DNA of 44,604 bases from Candidatus Ornithospirochaeta stercoravium (GTDB taxonomy: Bacteria; Spirochaetota; Spirochaetia; Sphaerochaetales; Sphaerochaetaceae). The DNA is taken from positions 1 through 44,604 of the forward strand of contig JADIMF010000073.1 in the NCBI GenBank assembly GCA_017694915.1, written 5' to 3'. Each line of letters starts with the position of its first letter. The stretch's first letter is position 1. The notes beneath the pieces were generated by a model. It was given only the letters and a program-made list of their open reading frames with translations, was not told where the DNA came from and searched no databases. The translations under genes were made by a program, and so were the position numbers. Below are positions 40,415-44,604 of the stretch, in pieces.

Positions 40415-41647
40415 GGCGGAATTTGGTATCCTCCTTGTGTAGATTCTTGTATTTGGATGTTCCAGCAATCTTACTTTCTTCATGGATATATATTTATCCA
40501 ATGAATTGTCAGAATATCTGATATTCAGTCTTCCATCAGATTTACGAGCCGTAACAGTTCCTTCCTTTCCGTTGTAAAGAACCTTGTCGGATAGTTTGAA
40601 TCCTTTTACGAAACGCGGAGCCTGATTAGCTTGGCGTTTACCACCTTTTCTTAGCTTCTCCTTATGAAGCTTGCGATTGTGCGATCTAACCTTTCTGATA
40701 TCATATACAACATCTGTACGGATAGCTTCAGTGTTTCCTGCAATACAGAAGGCATCAATATGATGATCCTTTTCCAATCTGAGTTCGTTTCTCGTCCAAT
40801 CTGTCAGGTATCCGTAAGTATTCGATACATCGGAGTATCTGGCAGATAGCCTATCAAGAAGAAACCATCGCATCGTGTTCATCGCTGTCATTGCCTTGAA
40901 TGAAGTGAGATCGGGTTTCCCTGTATGGAGCTTTATCTTTCCGTCATGATAGTCTGTATGGCATTCATGGCAAAGCGTAATGAGATTTCCTGGGCGATCA
41001 GAACCTCCCTTGCTGCGTGGTCTTCTATGATGGACCTCAAGTTCTTTCTTTGAACCACAGTTGCGGCATTTGTATCCATCCCGGGCCTTCACGTAACGTT
41101 TCGTATTCTTATAGCCCTTCGTTTCTCCGTTCAGGTACTCCTTGCCTTCAATCTCAGGGTATTTCGCCTTCTGGATATCAAAGGAAGCGGTCTCGACGAT
41201 TATCTTCGAAATCGGGAGAATCTTATAGACATCCGCAATTACGCTCTCATGGGTGCGGATTCCGCATTCCATTGTAGGGGTAAGCCAGCCTTCCGGACGT
41301 TTCCTGTTGCTGAACCGGGGCGCTCTGTATCTTGTCTTCCTTTTTCTTCTGTCTGAACGAAGTGAACGCCTCTCAACCATAAGCTCATGTACGTCTGTTC
41401 TTGTTTTAACAACGGCACTGTAAAGCTCTTCCTTTTCCGTTGAAGCGGAAAGGCCGATATGGGCATGGCCAGCGTCTACGCCAAGGGTTACAGGCTGTAC
41501 ATTCTCTGTTGAGTCGTTAGTGAGCCTGATGGTGTAAGGCGTCCTTTTTACGACCTTGGCTTCCTTGGCTTCGATAAGATGCCTTGCCCTGCATGGGGAA
41601 GTCGGCATGAGGGGGTTCCCGTTTTTCGATTGTACGTATACCTTCAT
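40400..41647 (-). CDS. iscB: IscB RNA-guided endonuclease
   Basis: OMEGA-system nuclease, ancestor of Cas9, that uses an omega RNA to cut DNA. 415 residues. In order: PLMP domain (NPLMPTSPCRARHLIEAKEA, residues 11-30), RuvC-I with Asp58 (TLGVDAGHAHIGLS), an Arg-rich bridge helix (VERRSLRSDRRKRKTRYR), RuvC-II with Glu152 (KIIVETASFD), HNH with a CxxC pair and catalytic His207 and Asn221 (YKCRNCGS...EVHHRRPRSKGGSD...NLITLCHECH), RuvC-III with His295 and Asp298 (KDHHIDAFCIAG), and a C-terminal target-interaction region with a GTVTARKSDGRLNIRYSD strand pair. All catalytic residues are intact, so both nuclease sites should work. Start MKVYVQSKNG with GGAG 6 nt upstream; an earlier in-frame ATG lacks a ribosome-binding site. 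Confidence 0.95.
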   Translation of the reverse strand: MKVYVQSKNGNPLMPTSPCRARHLIEAKEAKVVKRTPYTIRLTNDSTENVQPVTLGVDAGHAHIGLSASTEKEELYSAVVKTRTDVHELMVERRSLRSDRRKRKTRYRAPRFSNRKRPEGWLTPTMECGIRTHESVIADVYKILPISKIIVETASFDIQKAKYPEIEGKEYLNGETKGYKNTKRYVKARDGYKCRNCGSKKELEVHHRRPRSKGGSDRPGNLITLCHECHTDYHDGKIKLHTGKPDLTSFKAMTAMNTMRWFLLDRLSARYSDVSNTYGYLTDWTRNELRLEKDHHIDAFCIAGNTEAIRTDVVYDIRKVRSHNRKLHKEKLRKGGKRQANQAPRFVKGFKLSDKVLYNGKEGTVTARKSDGRLNIRYSDNSLDKYISMKKVRLLEHPNTRIYTRRIPNSAPTQG

Positions 41648-41962
41648 GTTTCTCCAATGCGTATACAATCGCCTCTTAGAAGGCCTCCCTATACGCTGGG
41701 GTCACGGGGTCTTCCTCCCCGTCGTCCTTCGCCAATGTTATCGCGGGTTATGTATGCCGGCAGTACTGTTCCTACCCATCAGAACTGTTTAACTGCAGGC
41801 CGTAGAGCAGTGGACTAGGACGTTGGATTTTTGAATCCTTTTTATATCCACTGGTACCTATATCTTCCGCGATAACGTAGGTTTCAAAGACCTTAGGCTA
41901 GTCACCAAGGGCACAAGCCCCTAAGCTTGCTTAGCGGGTTGGTGACCTTGCTTTTCATTGAT
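41648..41962 (-). ncRNA. IscB omega RNA (about 299-nt scaffold plus 5' guide)
   Basis: The non-coding stretch between the element's left end and iscB is densely structured on the minus strand. A 10-bp long-range pairing GTTATCGCGG (41867-41876) with CCGCGATAAC (41737-41746) encloses CAGTGGA/TCCACTG (41808-41814/41847-41853) with an inner GGATT/AATCC hairpin (41825-41838). After it come ACGGGG/CCCCGT (41704-41722) and GCGTATA/TATACGC (41659-41696) with inner GCCT/AGGC. The 5' end is the three-way structure at 41901-41946. In characterised IscB systems the guide is the 5' end of this RNA, read from host DNA; here 16 nt would be minus-strand ATCAATGAAAAGCAAG (41947-41962). Guide length is assumed from OgeuIscB. 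Confidence 0.82.
41901..41946 (-). other. Left-end three-way hairpin junction of the IscB element
   Basis: Minus strand: GTCACCAA pairs perfectly with TTGGTGAC, enclosing two hairpins, CTAAGC-AA-GCTTAG and GGGC-TTGT-GCCC. It begins at the inferred element boundary, so it can be both the transposon end and the first structural module of the omega RNA. Confidence 0.7.
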
Positions 41963-42288
41963 TCGTATGCCGCAATGGAATCCGAAAGATAGATATTTGC
42001 ATAGAATACTTTTGCTTCATCAGGAATGGGCAGTCCTTCTTCATCTGTATAACCATTCTTTTCAGTGAATCGATACAGACCTGCAAGATACCTGTCGAAA
42101 TCCCTTGTCCTGATGATATCTCTGTCGAGCATCTGCGGTCTTTTCCCAAGGTTTGTATTCGTTCCTTCCGGAAGATACTTCTTCCGTGCCGCTATCGAGA
42201 TGAATGCTGTCTCATATGTTTCCCAATATGAGGGCAGTATAATGTCAAAGAATTTCCTTACTTCGTTTTCGTTATGAATAAGCTTCAT
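41947..42288 (-). pseudogene. 5' part of the gene interrupted by the IscB element
   Basis: First 114 codons, from ATG with GGGGAG 8 nt upstream (MKLIHNENEVRKFFDIILPS), through ISIAARKKYLPEGT and DIIRTRDFDRYLAGLYRF, to AAYESMKSK, where the element begins. Reading on into the element adds a short junk tail ending at 41902. The continuation VMAEIDREIMSHAITGH lies at 40380 and below. A TAATAT with TTACAA 16 nt upstream could be the promoter; transcription from it would run into the element in the sense direction and make the guide-scaffold RNA. Unknown function. Confidence 0.7.
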
Positions 42289-42392
42289 TGTGAATCTCCC
42301 CTGATTCTTAGGAAATATTACCATATTATCGTTGTCTTGTAAGGTGCCTCATAGACATTCAAGCAACCTTCAGAATGGTGTAGGATGCAGTT

Positions 42393-44465
42393 ATGTCGGA
42401 ACGTACAGAACTGAGAATTGAAGCAGAGAGTATCATTTCATTGGTATACCATTATTCATTTGATGAGGCTGAAAAGCGTATCTCCGAAATGGAAAAGGCT
42501 GAGGATGACTATCCTTGTTATGCAATAGCTGTGTGCCTGAGATACATGATGGAGGATTATAGGGATATCAATCAGATGCCTTTTTGGGATTATGAGGCAA
42601 GAATCCTGCCGGTTGATCAGTTGAATGAAGATAAGATTACGGCTTCGGAGATATGGATTCGAGTGCTTGTTTCCTGTGTGAAATCAATGACTGTTCCGCA
42701 GGATGAAAGGAAGAAGATTATCGGGAAGGTCTCTTCCCTTGTTTCTTCAGATGATATGGATATTGGTCCATATATTCTTGTCCAGAGCATGAAGGCTTAT
42801 AACAATCTCGATAGCAATCCAGGTCAGGCTGTCCGCATTCTGAAGGAATGCTATGAGAAAATGCTCGGTGTTTATGGCAAAGATGACTGGAGAGTGATAG
42901 CCGTTCTTGCTGAGCTTGCTTCAGCATATACAGATTACGATAAGCCTGAGAAAGCAATTGAAGTAGGAGAGAATGCCTATAAGGAAGCTGTCGGATATCT
43001 TGGAAAGGATGATTCTATGCTGATTATGATCCTCGATAACCTCGCTTCGGCTGCAACTGTTCTTTATAATGATGACACCAAGGGATATCCATATCTACGT
43101 GACGCATATGATATCTGCCTGAAGACGCTGGGCGCGGATAATCCGAAAAGCCTTGATATCGAAGAGGGGCTTGAAATTGCCCTGGAATACATGGGTAAAA
43201 ACGATGAAATCCTTCCTATCAAGGAAAACACGCTGGCTGTTTGCCTTGAGAAAGGAAATAAAAGAAGCCTTGCCTCTGCTTATTCATCTCTTGCTGGATC
43301 ATATCACGATAGTGACGCGAAAAAATGCGAAGAATTGTTGCTTAAGGCCTATGAGACTGCAAAGGAAGCTTGCAAGGAAGATTCTATCGTGTTTCGGCAG
43401 GTTCTTTCCCTTGTAAGATTCTATAAAGAAAAAGGAAATGAGGTGAAAGCCGATGGAATTCTCCTTGATTTCTTCATGGTTCTTGTAGATAGGTGCGGCA
43501 CTGATAGTTCCGTGGCATATATCTCATTTATTGATCTATTTGCGCAGCACTTTCAGTTCTTGCAGCTGCCGCTCTCCTTATTCAAGGCGGCGCTTTCCAG
43601 AATTGATGCGGATTCCATGCTGTATTTCACGTTGCTGACTGAGTATGCTGTACGCCTTAAGCAGAGCGGTGCGATAGATGATGCGATGGGATATTACAAG
43701 GAAGCTCTTTCATTTGCCGAAAAGCACTTCACTTCTGAATCGGAAGCGTATGCCGCCTGCCGTCTTAATATCGGTATAGCATTTGAGGCACTTGGCAACC
43801 GAAGAAGGGCTATGAGGTATATCAGGGAGTGCATTGAAATCTATCATAAGCTTGATACTCATTCAAAAGATAGCGCACTTGCTTCTTATAATCTTGGCAT
43901 CATGTATATAGATGAAGGGCGATTCGAGGAAGCAATACCCCTTTTCGAAGAAGCCCTTGCTTTCTATAAGAAAGATGGTAACAATGTGCAGGCTGCATCG
44001 TCAGCTTTCCATCTTGGGATTTCTTATCAGGAAAGCAAGAAGCTGGAAAAAGCCTACAGATGTTTTTCAGAAGCATATGCAAAGTATATTGCGGAATCTG
44101 AAGAGGAAAATGCTTTGATCTCTGAAACCCTTATTCACATGGCGACGCTGAATATAGATATGGGAAATTATCATAAAGCTCTTGAGCAGGCGAAGAAGGC
44201 ATATGATATCGATAAGGAAATCAAAGGTGAAGATTCATATACGGCCGGGTTCGATCTATATGTGGTTTCCACATCCTTCTGGTTCCTGAAACGATACGAA
44301 GAGGCCGCGAAGAATGCGATGCAGGCGATACGGATTCTTGAGAAATATGATAATGACATTCAGACGGAAGCCGCTTTCGAGGTCGCAATCGAGGCATATG
44401 AGAAGCTTGGTAAGATCAAACGCACAGAGGCCCTTCGAGAAGAGATGAGGCGACGTTTCCGATAG
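42393..44465 (+). CDS. Large tetratricopeptide-repeat protein
   Basis: 690 residues, almost entirely TPR-type helical hairpins. Clear repeats include the kinesin-light-chain-like units with NLASA and AYxIxxKxLG-type spacing (residues 150-300: VIAVLAELASAYTDYDKPEKA, LIMILDNLASAATVLYND) and canonical units near the C-terminus (ASYNLGIMYIDEGRFEEAIP, SAFHLGISYQESKKLEKAYR, TLIHMATLNIDMGNYHKALE). No signal peptide, membrane segment or catalytic domain, so likely a cytosolic scaffold. TAGGAT ends 6 nt before the ATG, with TTCAAG 17 nt further up; AGGA could also serve as a weak Shine-Dalgarno sequence. It lies between the interrupted gene (divergent) and the probable ftsH. Confidence 0.85.
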   Translation: MSERTELRIEAESIISLVYHYSFDEAEKRISEMEKAEDDYPCYAIAVCLRYMMEDYRDINQMPFWDYEARILPVDQLNEDKITASEIWIRVLVSCVKSMTVPQDERKKIIGKVSSLVSSDDMDIGPYILVQSMKAYNNLDSNPGQAVRILKECYEKMLGVYGKDDWRVIAVLAELASAYTDYDKPEKAIEVGENAYKEAVGYLGKDDSMLIMILDNLASAATVLYNDDTKGYPYLRDAYDICLKTLGADNPKSLDIEEGLEIALEYMGKNDEILPIKENTLAVCLEKGNKRSLASAYSSLAGSYHDSDAKKCEELLLKAYETAKEACKEDSIVFRQVLSLVRFYKEKGNEVKADGILLDFFMVLVDRCGTDSSVAYISFIDLFAQHFQFLQLPLSLFKAALSRIDADSMLYFTLLTEYAVRLKQSGAIDDAMGYYKEALSFAEKHFTSESEAYAACRLNIGIAFEALGNRRRAMRYIRECIEIYHKLDTHSKDSALASYNLGIMYIDEGRFEEAIPLFEEALAFYKKDGNNVQAASSAFHLGISYQESKKLEKAYRCFSEAYAKYIAESEEENALISETLIHMATLNIDMGNYHKALEQAKKAYDIDKEIKGEDSYTAGFDLYVVSTSFWFLKRYEEAAKNAMQAIRILEKYDNDIQTEAAFEVAIEAYEKLGKIKRTEALREEMRRRFR

Positions 44466-44482
44466 AGCGTCAGCCTCTGCAC

Positions 44483-44512
44483 TTGCCTATTGATGCAGAA
44501 TGAAGTTAAATT
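44483..44512 (+). promoter_or_regulatory. Predicted leaderless promoter of the last (partial) gene
   Basis: TTGCCT, 18-nt spacer, TAAATT, ending 6 nt before the ATG at 44519. No Shine-Dalgarno sequence in between. Confidence 0.45.
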
Positions 44513-44518
44513 AACGCT

Positions 44519-44604
44519 ATGGACGAAAAAGACTATAAGGAGAACGGTGAAACACCTCAGAATGAAGGTGAGAAGAAGCCCTCTCCTCAGGAAGAACCTT
44601 CTCC
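44519..44604 (+). CDS. Start of a protein with a charged N-terminus, probably FtsH (partial, runs off the window)
   Basis: Only 28 codons are visible: MDEKDYKENGETPQNEGEKK followed by PSPQEEPS, a hydrophilic Glu/Lys/Pro-rich segment. The guess that this is the FtsH AAA protease rests on position alone: in Borrelia ftsH follows tilS in the spoVG-rplY-pth-tilS run, and here only the interrupted gene, IscB element and TPR gene intervene. An acidic N-terminal extension before the first membrane helix would be compatible. Nothing catalytic is visible yet. Confidence 0.45.
   Translation, partial: MDEKDYKENGETPQNEGEKKPSPQEEPS

Larger units (their letters stand above)
40381..41946 (-). mobile_element. 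IscB insertion element (IS200/IS605-like, no transposase gene)
   Basis: About 1566 bp between the two halves of an interrupted gene. The left end (minus-strand reading, at 41946) begins with an 8-bp stem enclosing two hairpins. The right end (at 40381) follows a CCTACCC/GGGTAGG hairpin. There is no target duplication beyond a shared GT, as expected for a single-strand-transposed IS605-type element. Cargo is one iscB gene and its omega RNA. TnpA is absent, so movement would need a transposase in trans. Exact ends are inferred from the in-frame restoration of the host gene and are ambiguous by the shared GT. Confidence 0.8.

Noticed and set aside
41556-41818. Plus-strand ORFs of about 80 codons across the omega RNA region
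   Set aside because: They have no ribosome-binding site or recognisable protein features, and the stretch is explained by conserved-type RNA stems on the opposite strand.
41902-42324. A free-standing 140-residue minus-strand ORF next to the IscB element
   Set aside because: Its last 15 codons lie inside the element's left-end hairpins and its N-terminal 12 codons precede the ribosome-binding site. It is the 5' part of the interrupted gene, not an intact gene.
1-44604. CRISPR array or prophage
   Set aside because: No spaced direct repeats and no phage structural, integrase or lysis genes were seen. The only mobile DNA supported is the IscB element.

Overview
The window looks like chromosome of a spirochaete, most likely from the Sphaerochaeta/Treponema side of the phylum. 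The main evidence is the run spoVG - tRNA - rplY - pth - tilS - (probable ftsH start), which I recognise as the order in Borrelia and other spirochaetes. The assignment is by gene order and content only. Genes are closely packed, with many ATGA or TGATG overlaps.

Layout. (1) 53-1651 pyrG, convergent with a nitrogen-assimilation block. (2) 1705-6593, minus strand: a split, archaeal-type ferredoxin-class glutamate synthase (GATase, FMN/Fe-S and GXGXG subunits) followed by asnB. Divergent from it, 6842-10774: type I glutamine synthetase, an ANTAR antiterminator and type III glutamine synthetase. Both divergent leaders contain an intrinsic terminator, so the ANTAR protein is a natural candidate to control both operons. 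(3) 10868-15363: secreted 5'-nucleotidase, MscS channel, and a protein joining an N-terminal helix-turn-helix-like region to what looks like a pentameric ligand-gated channel fold. (4) 15415-20543: sugar kinase, polyol dehydrogenase, Nudix hydrolase, AraA/FucI-like isomerase, ArsB/NhaD-like permease. (5) 20529-28950: PurO-PurH fusion, FeoA-FeoB fusion, TrpR-like regulator, DEAD-box helicase, acyl-CoA synthetase. (6) 29088-29528: five tRNAs (His, Arg, Lys, Leu, Gly), then a Panacea-domain (SocA-like) antitoxin whose partner gene carries an in-frame TGA. (7) 30635-35459: SIMPL, cupin, MtaD-type deaminase, second acyl-CoA synthetase, HAD phosphatase. (8) 35505-39935: SMUG1-like uracil-DNA glycosylase, ispE, spoVG, tRNA-Gln, rplY, pth, tilS. 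(9) 39925-42288: a gene interrupted by a 1.57-kb element encoding an intact IscB RNA-guided nuclease and its omega RNA. (10) 42393-44465 a large TPR protein, then the start of what is probably ftsH.

The most notable item is the IscB element. Removing 40381-41946 rejoins the flanking fragments in frame into one 265-codon ORF. This fixes the element ends and predicts both the guide (host sequence beside the left end) and the adjacent motif (host sequence beside the right end). No TnpA transposase is present. A second theme is transcript architecture: many first genes without a Shine-Dalgarno sequence have a -10-like hexamer ending exactly 6-7 nt before the ATG, as expected for leaderless mRNAs. 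The two nitrogen leaders show the same geometry ahead of short leader ORFs that both begin ATGAAC and run through the terminators.
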